A DNA stretch of 50,802 bases, from assembly GCA_946625125.1 (NCBI GenBank), contig CAMOSU010000004.1:1-50802 (forward strand). The letters are read 5' to 3'. The notes beneath the pieces are model-generated. The model made no database searches. It had not been told where the DNA came from and worked only from the letters and a program-made list of their open reading frames with translations. This DNA is from an uncultured Clostridia bacterium (GTDB lineage: Bacteria > Bacillota > Clostridia > Oscillospirales > Oscillospiraceae). The position numbers were made by a program, and so were the translations under genes. Positions 32,624 to 40,974 of this stretch are shown here, piece after piece; the stretch's first letter is position 1; each line of letters begins with the position of its first letter.

Positions 32624-33698
32624 GCCCAGACTTTCCGCTTATCTGCATCACAAAGCCGCCGCCGGGGGCTTCCCGGTGGCGGGCAATTTTGAGCTGACCC
32701 CCCGCTGCAACTTCCACTGCGGGATGTGCTATGTCCATCTCAGCCGGGAGGAGCAGCAGCGGCGGGGCCGGGAGCTCAGCACGGAGCAATGGCTGGCCAT
32801 CGGAGAAGAGGCCTGCCGCTGCGGTCTGGTGTTTCTGCTTCTCACCGGGGGCGAACCCAGCCTTCGGCCGGACTTTATAGAGCTTCTGCGGGGACTGAAG
32901 TCCATGGGCCTGTTGATTTCCGTCAATTCCAACGGCTATCTGCTCCAAGGAGAGCTGCTGGAGCAGCTTCTCCGGGACCCGCCCCACCGCCTGAACATCA
33001 GTCTTTACGGCACCTCCAACGAGGTCTATGAATCCCTCTGCGGGGTTCCCGCCTATGACACCGTGCTTCGGAACATCCGGACTCTGCGTCAGGCCGGGGT
33101 GGACGTAAAGCTGAATCTGACCCTCACCCCGGAGAATTACGGAGACCGGGAACGGATCGCCCAAAAAGCCCGGGAGCTGGGCGCCCATCTGCAAAAGGCC
33201 GCCTATCTCTTCCCCCCGGTACGGGTGACGGGAAGCCCGGACTTTCCCCAGAGGCTTCCCCCGGAGCAAATGGGCAGGCTGGAGGCAGAAACCATCCGTC
33301 AGCGCCTGACCCGGGAGCAGATGGAGGAGCTGAAACGAAGTCTGAGCCTGCCGGGAGAGTCTGAGGACCAGTGCCGTTACTGTCGGTCCGGGCGCAGCTC
33401 CTTCTGGCTGTGCTGGGACGGAACCCTTCTCCCCTGCGGGATGCTCCCCCAGCCCGGAGCCAGCGTCCCGGAGCTGGGCTTTGCCAAGGCCTGGGAGACA
33501 GTGCGGGACGCCGTAAGCGCTCTGCGCTATCCCCCCGCCTGCGCGGAGTGCCGGTATCGGGAGCTCTGCCACATCTGCCTGGCAAAGTGCTACTGCGAAA
33601 CCCTGGGCTTCGATCGCCCCCCCGCCTACCCCTGCGCCATGACAAAGGCGCTGCTGGAGGAGCTGGGAATTCCGAATCAACTGGAGGTGCCGTCTTGA
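32616..33698 (+). CDS. Radical SAM/SPASM peptide-maturase-like protein
   Basis: A 360-residue iron-sulfur enzyme. The radical SAM cluster motif is Cys31-NFH-Cys35-GM-Cys38, followed by TGGEPSLRPDF, NSNGYLL and NISLYGTSNEVYESLCG. The C-terminal SPASM region (about 250-345) has CRYCRSG, LCWDGTLLPCGML and CAECRYRELCHICLAKCYCE followed by PCAM, enough Cys for two auxiliary clusters. SPASM enzymes make carbon-sulfur, carbon-carbon or epimerised residues in peptides, or activate sulfatases; the context favours a peptide. There is no fused PqqD domain. It overlaps the kinase gene by 8 bp with GAGGAGGG before its ATG, and the next gene starts within its stop codon. Confidence 0.9.
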   Translation: MSEPRLSAYLHHKAAAGGFPVAGNFELTPRCNFHCGMCYVHLSREEQQRRGRELSTEQWLAIGEEACRCGLVFLLLTGGEPSLRPDFIELLRGLKSMGLLISVNSNGYLLQGELLEQLLRDPPHRLNISLYGTSNEVYESLCGVPAYDTVLRNIRTLRQAGVDVKLNLTLTPENYGDRERIAQKARELGAHLQKAAYLFPPVRVTGSPDFPQRLPPEQMGRLEAETIRQRLTREQMEELKRSLSLPGESEDQCRYCRSGRSSFWLCWDGTLLPCGMLPQPGASVPELGFAKAWETVRDAVSALRYPPACAECRYRELCHICLAKCYCETLGFDRPPAYPCAMTKALLEELGIPNQLEVPS

Positions 33699-34135
33699 AA
33701 AAAACAATCTGGTTCGTCCTGGGGGCGGCCCTGCTGGGAATCGGGCTCCTGCTGCTGCTCAGCACCGGCGTTCTCCGGGAGGAGCAGGCGCAGCCGCCCA
33801 CCCTGCCAAGTCTGGAGGCCGGACCCCTTCCCGAAGGCGAGTTCCGGGCAGATCAGCAGACTCCCGTCCCCTCCCAGACTGAGGACCCGGAGCTCCGGGA
33901 CTCTACCGGCTTGCCTTCCGCCCCCACGGCTTCCGGCGAGGACCCCCAGCCCCCTGTTCAGACAGCTCCCACCCAGGAGCCCAGGAGCGGCGGCCCGGAG
34001 TCTTCTCCGTCTGAACCCACAGGGTCTCCCGCTCCCCTGCCTGCGGAGCAGGAAACGGAGCAAAGCCCCGCCCCCCCGGAGGGCGGAGAGGGCAGCGGGG
34101 GCCTCCCCATTCTGCCCCCTGATATTTTCCCATAG
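33695..34135 (+). CDS. Small Pro/Ser/Glu-rich membrane-anchored protein
   Basis: A 146-residue protein starting at TTG 33695 (TTGA overlap with the SPASM stop, GGAGG 7 nt upstream). One hydrophobic helix (IWFVLGAALLGIGLLLLL) is followed only by a disordered-looking tail rich in Pro, Ser, Glu and Gln, ending GLPILPPDIFP. There is no known domain and no Cys. Because the operon is tightly packed, a link to export, anchoring or display of the peptide is possible. The end motif LPPDIF also occurs near the mature N-terminus of the next protein. Confidence 0.72.
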   Translation: MKKTIWFVLGAALLGIGLLLLLSTGVLREEQAQPPTLPSLEAGPLPEGEFRADQQTPVPSQTEDPELRDSTGLPSAPTASGEDPQPPVQTAPTQEPRSGGPESSPSEPTGSPAPLPAEQETEQSPAPPEGGEGSGGLPILPPDIFP

Positions 34136-34146
34136 GAGGGACGCAA

Positions 34147-34854
34147 ATGAAACGTACAATTCAAATTCTTCTCGCCCTGGCGATTTTTGTATTTATCATT
34201 GTATTCTCAGCCTTCAGCGCCAACGCCGCCTCCCCCGATCCGGCAGCCCCCCAGGACTCTGAGCTTCCCCCGGACATTTTTGACGAGCACTGTGACGGCG
34301 GCGCCTCCTGCCCCGGCCGGGCCTTCCTGGACATGCCCCCGGCGGAGCACTGGGCGCACCTGCCCATTGACTGGGCCTTGACCCGGCACATCACCGCCGG
34401 CACCGGCCCCAGCAGCTTCAGCCCCGAGCTGGGCTGCACCAGAGCCCAGGCAGTCACCTTCCTGTGGCGGGCGGCCGGCTCCCCGACGCCCCAGAGCGGG
34501 AGCTGCCCCTTCCTGGACGTTCCGGCGGACGCCTATTACCGCAGCGCCGTGATCTGGGCCAAGGAACAGGGCATCACCAGCGGCAGCTCCGAGGTGAGCT
34601 TCAGCCCCGACGCGGTGTGTCAGCGAGCCCAGATCATCACCTTCCTCTGGCGGGCCAAGGGCTCCCCCATCCCGGAGTCCGATTCCCTGCCCTTCCGGGA
34701 CGTGAGCGAGAGCGCGTACTACCGGGACGCGGTTGCCTGGGCCATCCAGCACCACGTCACCACCGGCACCTCCTCCGTCAGCTTCAGCCCCGGGGCCACC
34801 TGCACCAGAGCCCAGATCGTCACCTTCCTCTACCAGGCCAACCGCGCAGGCTGA
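34147..34854 (+). CDS. Secreted protein of three S-layer homology domains
   Basis: A 235-residue protein with a signal peptide (LLALAIFVFIIVFSAFSANA) and then almost only three SLH domains, which bind pyruvylated cell-wall polymer: FLDMPPAEHWAHLPIDWAL, FLDVPADAYYRSAVIWAKEQ and FRDVSESAYYRDAVAWAIQ, each followed by a G-T/S-FSP...TRAQ-V/I-TFLW pattern. Between signal and SLH is ELPPDIFDEHCDGG with two Cys near by. AGGAGG precedes the ATG. It closes the run that starts with the giant protein. A cell-wall adaptor that holds another product of the operon is a reasonable guess, as it has no other domain. Confidence 0.88.
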   Translation: MKRTIQILLALAIFVFIIVFSAFSANAASPDPAAPQDSELPPDIFDEHCDGGASCPGRAFLDMPPAEHWAHLPIDWALTRHITAGTGPSSFSPELGCTRAQAVTFLWRAAGSPTPQSGSCPFLDVPADAYYRSAVIWAKEQGITSGSSEVSFSPDAVCQRAQIITFLWRAKGSPIPESDSLPFRDVSESAYYRDAVAWAIQHHVTTGTSSVSFSPGATCTRAQIVTFLYQANRAG

Positions 34855-34865
34855 TCACCGAATCA

Positions 34866-34906
34866 AACAGGCGCGTCTCCGAAGCCCCTTCGGAGACGCG
34901 CCTGTT
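34866..34906. terminator. Bidirectional terminator
   Basis: A 19-bp perfect stem (34866-34884 with 34888-34906) with loop CCC lies between the convergent SLH and nucleotidyltransferase genes; TTTCTG follows on the plus strand. Confidence 0.85.
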
Positions 34907-34912
34907 TCTGTA

Positions 34913-36154
34913 TTACTTTGTGTCATCCCTCAGAATCCCATAGCTCCGAAGCAGCTCCAGACGCTGTTTCCCCAGCCGGACGGTTTCTCCCGGGTCCTCT
35001 TCAGGTCCGGTCCTTACCTGGCGGAGATAGCGCAGCAGCCGCTTTTGCCAAATCAGGGGAAGCAGGCCGGGGTGCTGTTTCAGAACGGGGTACTCCTGCT
35101 CCAAAGACCTGGCCGGGGGGAAGAGGGTGCTTCGCAGCCCGGAGCGTCTGCCCTGCCGCTGGGCCGCCACGGCGTCCTGGGTGATCCGGGCCGTGTGCTC
35201 CCGGGTCCTGGTGGCGGAGCCGTAAACCCCTCCCTCCAGCAGATCCCGCAGCATGGGCGTCGGGTCCGGGACCTCCTGCCGCCACAGGGCCGGAAGCTCC
35301 AGGGAAATCCCCAGCCGCTCCTCCGCAATGGCAAAGAGCGCGGCGCAGAAGGCCGCGCCCTGAACCTGCTCCGTCTGACGGCGCAGCAGCGCCCAGTCGA
35401 TCTTCTCGTGCCAGCGCTCCGCCCACAGGCCCACGTCGCAGATCTGCCGCAGGCCGAAGCCTGTGCGGATGAAGTGCTTCAGGGCGTGGAGGAGAAGATA
35501 GAGCAAATGGTCATGGGGCGACAGGGAGCGGAGCTTCTGCCCTCCCTCCAGGGGATAGAGCTCCGCCCGGGAGAAGACTCCCTGAAACACGCTCTGCAGC
35601 AGCCCGAAGGGGCCGGAGTCCGGGGGAAAGAGCTGCCTGTGCAGCTCGATAAACAACAGCCCGTCCGGGCTTCTCCACTCCAGCTCCGAGGCCAGCGCCG
35701 GGTCCTGACCCGGCTGGGACAGCAGTCCCGCCCCGGCCAGGACCTGGCAGGCCCGGGAGAAGTCCTTCTCCTCCACCAGCAGGTCCTCATCCGCGCTGAT
35801 CCGCAGCGCGCCCTTGGGGTAGACGGAGCGGCAGAGGCTGCCCTTTACCACAAGGGCCGGGATGCCCGCCTGCTCCAGACGCGCATACAGGGCCAGAAAG
35901 GCGGCGTCCTTCCGGGTTTGCAGCAGCACCTGCCGTCTGGCCGCCCCCCGGCAGGCGGAAAACAGCTCCAGCTCCGGAAGTCCGGGGCATTCGCAGACCG
36001 CGTCCGTCAGCAGAGGAAGGAGCTTCTGGCTCTCCGCCAGCCGGAACAGGGCGCTCCAGTCCTCCGGCGGCAGAGGCTCCCAGCACACCCGGCGCCCCCG
36101 GATGCCCGCGGCCACTGCCTCCAGAAAGCGGGCCTCCAGCAGCTCATTTTCCAT
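34913..36154 (-). CDS. Nucleotidyltransferase family protein (PF14907, NTP_transf_5-like)
   Basis: A 413-residue protein of a nucleotidyltransferase-fold family often found in RiPP and polysaccharide clusters, role unknown. The core reads AGIPALVVKGSLCRSVYP and GALRISADEDLLVEE, where Asp122 and Asp124 are the expected metal ligands (usual form SDIDLLV), followed by LFIELHRQLFP, and the C-terminal helical half with SPHDHLLYLLLHALKHF. Start ATG 36154 follows GGGGGAGG; an upstream TTG at 36172 lacks a site. It is the last of four minus-strand genes and converges on the SLH gene. Members of this family accompany HprK-like kinases and PqqD-like proteins elsewhere, which links it by association with the facing cassette. 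Confidence 0.82.
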   Translation of the reverse strand: MENELLEARFLEAVAAGIRGRRVCWEPLPPEDWSALFRLAESQKLLPLLTDAVCECPGLPELELFSACRGAARRQVLLQTRKDAAFLALYARLEQAGIPALVVKGSLCRSVYPKGALRISADEDLLVEEKDFSRACQVLAGAGLLSQPGQDPALASELEWRSPDGLLFIELHRQLFPPDSGPFGLLQSVFQGVFSRAELYPLEGGQKLRSLSPHDHLLYLLLHALKHFIRTGFGLRQICDVGLWAERWHEKIDWALLRRQTEQVQGAAFCAALFAIAEERLGISLELPALWRQEVPDPTPMLRDLLEGGVYGSATRTREHTARITQDAVAAQRQGRRSGLRSTLFPPARSLEQEYPVLKQHPGLLPLIWQKRLLRYLRQVRTGPEEDPGETVRLGKQRLELLRSYGILRDDTK

Positions 36155-36168
36155 TTTCTCCTCCCCCT

Positions 36169-36603
36169 TCAACGGCCTTCCCTCCCGCCCTCCGGCAGAC
36201 GGAGGGACAGGATTCGGCTGATTTCAATGACAGAGCGGTCCGTCAGCTCCAGCAGCCCGCAGCTCTGATTCACCCGGCGGACCGAAACCCTCCGGGTCAG
36301 GTATTCTCCCCCCAGCTTCAGACCGTCCGGCACAAACCAGGTCAGCTCCAGCTCCACGGGCTCACCGGGGGGCTCAGTCCGGGCAGCCAGCTCCAACAGC
36401 TCCCGGTTCAGCTCCTGCTTGGCGTCCTCGTCCAGCTCGATCTGCCGGGCGGTCAGCCGGGCGGCCTCCTGAATCACCTTCTCGTAGCCTGTCAGGGCCG
36501 CGAAGGGAGAAAACTGGGCTGCCCGCTCCTCCATGGGCATGGGAGGGTGATTCCGGGAAACCGGCCGCTTCAGATGGATGATGTCGTCATACTTTCCCGC
36601 CAT
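36169..36603 (-). CDS. YolD-like family protein
   Basis: A 144-residue cytosolic protein. The stretch YDDIIHLKRPVSRNHPPMPM followed by ERAAQFSPFAALTGYEKVI is the hallmark of the YolD-like family; the remainder alternates helices and strands. In Bacillus, yolD-like genes often sit beside Y-family polymerase genes; in Clordistridia-type genomes they also stand alone, and the function is unknown. Its start follows GGGAGG, and it is 14 bp ahead of the nucleotidyltransferase gene. No DNA-repair partner is in the window. Confidence 0.78.
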   Translation of the reverse strand: MAGKYDDIIHLKRPVSRNHPPMPMEERAAQFSPFAALTGYEKVIQEAARLTARQIELDEDAKQELNRELLELAARTEPPGEPVELELTWFVPDGLKLGGEYLTRRVSVRRVNQSCGLLELTDRSVIEISRILSLRLPEGGREGR

Positions 36604-36633
36604 GAGGCCCCTCCCTTCCCCGGCTGTTCCTCG

Positions 36634-38487
36634 TCAATCCTTGCTGTCCAGGGGATAGCGGAACACGATTTCCCCGGAGCGGGTGCAGAAGCAGTAATCC
36701 CGGTCCGTCATTCCGCAGATGATCTCGTCGTAGATATCGGGGCACGGGCAGCGGATGGGGATTGTGATTTCTTCCCCCGCCTCATTGAGACCCTGCCAGG
36801 CTCTGCCGTTCCAGTACAGAAACCAGGCCTCCCCGGACGCGTCCGTCAGATTCTGACACCTTCCCGCGAAGATCCGATCGTCATAGTCTCGGCAGCTTCC
36901 CATGGGCAGCAGCTCCGACAAATCCGAGGGAATGAAATAATGCTTTTCCTCTTCATGGTCGGTGCAATGATAGCCCAAGCTCAGTTTCCCTTGCCAGGGT
37001 GCCGCACAGCGATCGAATAAACTGAAATGTTGGTCGCAGGGCAGGATGATTTCCTGATCTGTAGAGAGGCGAAAGACTCTGGTCTTCTCCCCCCGGGCTT
37101 CATAAAACGTATCCGCGTCAATACATCCCACGCGGTGATCCGCTTCCAGCAGGAGCTTGCCCTCCCGGTCATAATAGGCAGAACCACTCACATCGTAGTA
37201 GTCTTCGTCGTAGTACGTAACGTAAAACCCGCAGGGTGCGCGCTCCAGCCATCCGTCCTCCGGGGCAGTCAGCAGCTCCCTGCCCTGGGAGTCCAGCGCC
37301 ACCCGGCGCCCGTCTTCTATCCGGGTCAGGAGAAAGCATCCGTCCTGATATTCCTCGAAGGACGTGTAGATGGGATCAATCACCCAGGCGCCGGATTCAT
37401 CCACATAGCCATAGGATCTGCCGTCCATGCTGGCTTGGCGCAGTCCGTCGTGGAGCTGGCCGCAGTCGTAGTACTCCCGGAGAATCCAGTTCCCGTCCCC
37501 GTCAAACCAGCGGCTGCGCACTGTTTCCTCCGCACCCTCTCCGTAGGAACTCAGCGAAAGCTTGTAGCAGCTCGCCTCATACTCCAAACGAAACCAGTCG
37601 AACTCCGTATCCCAGAGCAAATCGTCCGAGGTAAAGCGGATGCTTCCGTCTTCATTGTACACGGTAAAGGAATGCGTATCCCCGCTATCCACGCAGTAGA
37701 AGCCCTGACCCAGGCCGTTGACGTCCTCGTACTCGCAGTCCAGGGCAAAGCTGCCGTCCATGGAGATCACACCGTATCGGTATTCTCCCTCATACCAGGA
37801 TCCGCTGTATTCTCCGTCGCTCCAGGAATGGGGAATGACCTCCGTTTGCTGGCCCACAATCCAAAAGGGCTGATGGACGTAGTCCTCTCCAATCTGTCCG
37901 CCCATTTGATACGCCGCGTCATAGATCCCATCGGTGAGAATCCGCCCGGTTCTGTCCGCCAGTCCGTAGCGGTTGCCGACTCGATCGTCATAGCCTCTAT
38001 AGCCTCCCCAGTACAAGCACTCGGATACATAGGGGTAAACCCCTCCGTAGTCCTCCGAGGGCTCAAAATGATCCAGGGGGCCGGGAGCCAAACGGGTGTA
38101 GCTTACCTTGGACTTGAGCTTGGGCTGATAGGCGGACCAGTCCGTGTGAACGATCCAATCCACCGGCTCGGGGGTCGGCGCCTCGGTCTCCTCCTCGGTG
38201 TATTTCAGAGCCTCCCAGGAATCCGCCTCGGTGTATTCCAGGGACTCCCCGCTCTCCGCCTCGATAACTTTCAGGGAGTCCCCGCTCTCCGGAGCAGGCT
38301 CCGTACCGGCTTCCGTCTGCTCCGTCCCGGTTTCAGGGGCGGCAGAGCTCTCCGAAGGGGGAGGGGCCGTGGTGACGCGCTCCGCGGGGGCCGTACTTGC
38401 CAGGGTGCTTGGGGCGACAGCGGGGGACCCGCCGCAGGCGGACAGGAGCAGCAGGACGCAGAGGATCGGCAGAACGATTCTTTTCAT
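36634..38487 (-). CDS. WG-repeat lipoprotein
   Basis: A 617-residue lipoprotein with signal peptide and lipobox LLLLSACGG. A Thr/Glu/Pro/Ser-rich spacer follows, with imperfect repeats such as SGDSLKVIEAES and SGESLEYTEADS. The rest is made of WG/KWG-like beta-repeats, for example RYGLADRTGRILTDGIYDAA, RYGVISMDGSFALDCEY and YGYVDESGAWVIDPIY. Such repeats form beta-propeller-like or linear surfaces for protein binding outside the membrane. GGGAGG precedes the ATG. It follows the PstS-like gene by 42 bp and precedes the YolD-like gene by 30 bp. No enzymatic motif is seen. Confidence 0.85.
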   Translation of the reverse strand: MKRIVLPILCVLLLLSACGGSPAVAPSTLASTAPAERVTTAPPPSESSAAPETGTEQTEAGTEPAPESGDSLKVIEAESGESLEYTEADSWEALKYTEEETEAPTPEPVDWIVHTDWSAYQPKLKSKVSYTRLAPGPLDHFEPSEDYGGVYPYVSECLYWGGYRGYDDRVGNRYGLADRTGRILTDGIYDAAYQMGGQIGEDYVHQPFWIVGQQTEVIPHSWSDGEYSGSWYEGEYRYGVISMDGSFALDCEYEDVNGLGQGFYCVDSGDTHSFTVYNEDGSIRFTSDDLLWDTEFDWFRLEYEASCYKLSLSSYGEGAEETVRSRWFDGDGNWILREYYDCGQLHDGLRQASMDGRSYGYVDESGAWVIDPIYTSFEEYQDGCFLLTRIEDGRRVALDSQGRELLTAPEDGWLERAPCGFYVTYYDEDYYDVSGSAYYDREGKLLLEADHRVGCIDADTFYEARGEKTRVFRLSTDQEIILPCDQHFSLFDRCAAPWQGKLSLGYHCTDHEEEKHYFIPSDLSELLPMGSCRDYDDRIFAGRCQNLTDASGEAWFLYWNGRAWQGLNEAGEEITIPIRCPCPDIYDEIICGMTDRDYCFCTRSGEIVFRYPLDSKD

Positions 38488-38529
38488 ATCTTCGCCTCCC
38501 TTTGAATTCTCATGGTTTCCGGCGCAGGA

Positions 38530-39519
38530 TCAGGGCTTTGTCACGTAGCCCTCCGCCTCCAGCAGAGACTGTCCCTCCGGGCTCATAAGCCAGTCATAGA
38601 GGATGCGGGTGGGGCTGTTGACCGGGGTATTATGGTCGATGACGCAGTAGTAGGGGTTCAGGTGGGGATATTCCTCCGCCCGGATGCTCTCGAAGGAGGG
38701 CTCCACGCCGTCCACCTTCAGCAGCTTCAGACCCGTTGCCATTTCCATATCGTGGGCGTAGTAATACACGGAGTAGCCAATGGCGTTGGCGCTCCCGTCG
38801 TAGCTCTTTACGACGCTCATCAGCTCCCCCATGGAGCCGGGAATGTATTCCTGGGGGGCCTCCATCATCTCCAGGTCCCCCATCACCAGCTTCCTCATCA
38901 GCGCCTGGGACCCGGCGCTCTCGTTCCGCTGGAGGGGAATGATGGGCGCGTCCTCGCCCCCCAGCTCCTTCCAGTTGGTGATCTTTCCGGTGTAGATGTC
39001 CCGAAGCTCCTGGGTACTGACGTTCTCCACGGGGTTGTTCTCATTCACCAGGAACACCAGAGCGTCGGTGCAGAGCTGCTCCGTGTCGCAGACAAAGCCC
39101 TCCTCCTCCATCTCCTCAAAGACGGCGGCATTGGGCTGGCTGGCCAGGATCAGATCGCATTCCCCATACATCAGATTGCGATAGGACTGGGTGGTACGGT
39201 TAAACTGGACGAGATCTCCCAGGTTCTCCCGGCTCTCCCCCAGCAGCACGGAGCACACGGCCTCCGCCATGGGGACGCAGGCGGTAGAGCCGTCCAGCCG
39301 GGGAAAATTTTCCCGGGTGAAGCGGAACAGATTCTCAGGCTCCTCCGTCTCCGGAGCCGGAGTGTCGCTGGGCTCCGGGGCCTGGCTTGTGGGGACGGAC
39401 TCCGGGGCGGTCTCGGTGGATGATGCCTGGGTGGGATTCTCCCCGCCGCCGCAGCCGCCCAGCAGCCCCGCCAGCAGGGCCAGCAGGGTCAAACAGGCAA
39501 TCAGTTTTCTTCCTCTCAT
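38530..39519 (-). CDS. PstS-like substrate-binding lipoprotein
   Basis: A 329-residue lipoprotein of the phosphate-binding (PstS-like) superfamily. Signal peptide and lipobox LLGGCGGG are followed by a Thr/Glu/Pro spacer, then FPRLDGSTACVPMAEAV, the usual opening of the Firmicutes branch, LILASQPN, FLVNENNPVENVSTQELRDI, YTGKITNWKELGG and PIIPLQRNESAGSQALM, all typical of the family. There are no pstCAB genes near by, so it may be an orphan binding protein or sensor. Start ATG 39519 follows AGGAGG at 7-nt spacing; the frame to 39549 has no such signal. It leads the four-gene minus-strand unit. Confidence 0.87.
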   Translation of the reverse strand: MRGRKLIACLTLLALLAGLLGGCGGGENPTQASSTETAPESVPTSQAPEPSDTPAPETEEPENLFRFTRENFPRLDGSTACVPMAEAVCSVLLGESRENLGDLVQFNRTTQSYRNLMYGECDLILASQPNAAVFEEMEEEGFVCDTEQLCTDALVFLVNENNPVENVSTQELRDIYTGKITNWKELGGEDAPIIPLQRNESAGSQALMRKLVMGDLEMMEAPQEYIPGSMGELMSVVKSYDGSANAIGYSVYYYAHDMEMATGLKLLKVDGVEPSFESIRAEEYPHLNPYYCVIDHNTPVNSPTRILYDWLMSPEGQSLLEAEGYVTKP

Positions 39520-39686
39520 GATACGTTCCTCCTGTTGTACAGTTTGCATTTATTAGACGTCCCTTTTCCCGGGATGTTCCCGAAAAGAATGAAAAAAAAC
39601 AGAAATAAGCGGCACCTCCGGGGATAACTCTTCCGGGAATGCCGGACCGCCCTTTATAAAAAACCCCGTTTCCGGAAAAATCCCGG

Positions 39687-39715
39687 TTGCCAAAGCCGGG
39701 AGAATTTGGTATACT
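39687..39715 (+). promoter_or_regulatory. Promoter of the membrane protein/rpiB unit
   Basis: TTGCCA (39687-39692), 17 nt, TATACT (39710-39715). Transcription would start around 39722, leaving a leader of only about 13 nt that is little more than the RBS. Confidence 0.72.
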
Positions 39716-39734
39716 GTAGGCGGAGGTGACTGAG

Positions 39735-40937
39735 ATGCAGTTGATTGACAAGTATCTCCCCTATTGGCCCGTGATCGCGGCCTCCCTTCTGTTTTTGGCT
39801 TTTGGGCTTTGGTGGCGCTTATCCGCGGCCAGGGCCATGGAGCTGAGTCCGAAGCCCCTGTCTTGGGTGCGGAATTATCGCAGCGGCGGCTTTCCCTTCC
39901 ACAAGGTCCTGCCCCGGCGTCCCCGGCTTCGCTGGTGGGGACTGTTGATTTCCGCTCTTCTGGCAGGCGTCTTTGCGGCCGCTCGACTGGTGAACACCGG
40001 AATGCTGCTGGTGGAGCAGCCCTGGTTCTATTTTCCCCTGCGTTATGGCATTCTGCGCCTCTGCCTGAGCATTCTGGGCGCAGCCGCGCTTTACTGTTTG
40101 CTGATTGCTCTGTTTGACAGTGCCTGGGTGGCCCTCCCGGGAACCCTGCTGTTCTCCGCCTCCGTAAGCCGGGGACATATGGAGGGCTGCTTCCTGGCTA
40201 TGGCCCTGCTGTTTTTGATTCTTTGGCTGCGGGCAGAGAAGCCCGGCTTCCCGGCGGAGCTGCTGTATCTGCTCTCTGTTCTCTGCCTTGCGCCGATCCT
40301 GGCGCTGCGTCCCGCTCTGATCTGGCTGCTGCCCTGCTTTCCTCTGGTCCACTGGTACAAGCTGATTGCTCAGCGCCGCAGCCGTCAGCTCTCCGGGGTC
40401 AGCCTCGGGGTGGCTCTGCTGGCTGCCCTGCTGATCTGGCTTCTGACCTGGCTGCTGGCTGTCGTACTCCAGCGCTTTCTGATATTCGGTTTCCAGAGAA
40501 GCGCGCTGGCTCTGTTGACCCTCGACCGGCTGCCAAAACTCTGTGTCGCCCTGCTGCGCGGCGCGGAGCAGTATTTGTTCCAGATTCCCTCTCTGGGTAT
40601 GACTGTGGATCTGCTGGTGGACGCCCCCCTCTTCGGCTTTGGCCTGTGGGGCTGCTGTTCGGCCTGGATCCTGGCCAGGAAGCGTCGGGACGCCCGGGGC
40701 GTATTCGTCCTGGCCGTGCTGGCATGCCTGCTGCTGGTCTGGCTGCTCACCGGCTCCTATGCGCTGAGTCTGGGGCTGTGCCTGAACACCGCCTGCATTC
40801 TGCGGGACGCCGATGTGGGGAAGAAGCGCGTGGGCGCCATTCTTCTGACCCTGGCAGGAACGGTCTGGTATCTTCTCATTCACGCCGCCGCCTGGTACGT
40901 CCCCCTGACCGCCGGACTGTTGGAGCGGCTGGCATAA
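39735..40937 (+). CDS. Multispanning membrane protein of unknown function
   Basis: A 400-residue protein with about ten strongly hydrophobic helices and short basic loops; I recognise no definite family. An early loop (SWVRNYRSGGFPFHKVLPRR) and the alternation of Leu-rich helices with Arg-rich cytosolic turns recall polytopic glycosyltransferase-like (GT-C or GT87) proteins, but no catalytic Asp pair in an external loop stands out. ATG 39735 follows GGAGG by 8 nt; a GTG at 39726 overlaps that site. rpiB follows 37 bp downstream and is probably co-transcribed. Confidence 0.75.
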   Translation: MQLIDKYLPYWPVIAASLLFLAFGLWWRLSAARAMELSPKPLSWVRNYRSGGFPFHKVLPRRPRLRWWGLLISALLAGVFAAARLVNTGMLLVEQPWFYFPLRYGILRLCLSILGAAALYCLLIALFDSAWVALPGTLLFSASVSRGHMEGCFLAMALLFLILWLRAEKPGFPAELLYLLSVLCLAPILALRPALIWLLPCFPLVHWYKLIAQRRSRQLSGVSLGVALLAALLIWLLTWLLAVVLQRFLIFGFQRSALALLTLDRLPKLCVALLRGAEQYLFQIPSLGMTVDLLVDAPLFGFGLWGCCSAWILARKRRDARGVFVLAVLACLLLVWLLTGSYALSLGLCLNTACILRDADVGKKRVGAILLTLAGTVWYLLIHAAAWYVPLTAGLLERLA

Positions 40938-40974
40938 ACAAGCCTATGCAATCTTTTCCAAGGAGGACAATTCT

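Noticed and set aside
31498-34854. Lasso-peptide cluster
   Set aside because: There is an HprK-like kinase and a lasso-like leader, but no asparagine-synthetase-like cyclase, no B2 protease and no ABC exporter in the window.
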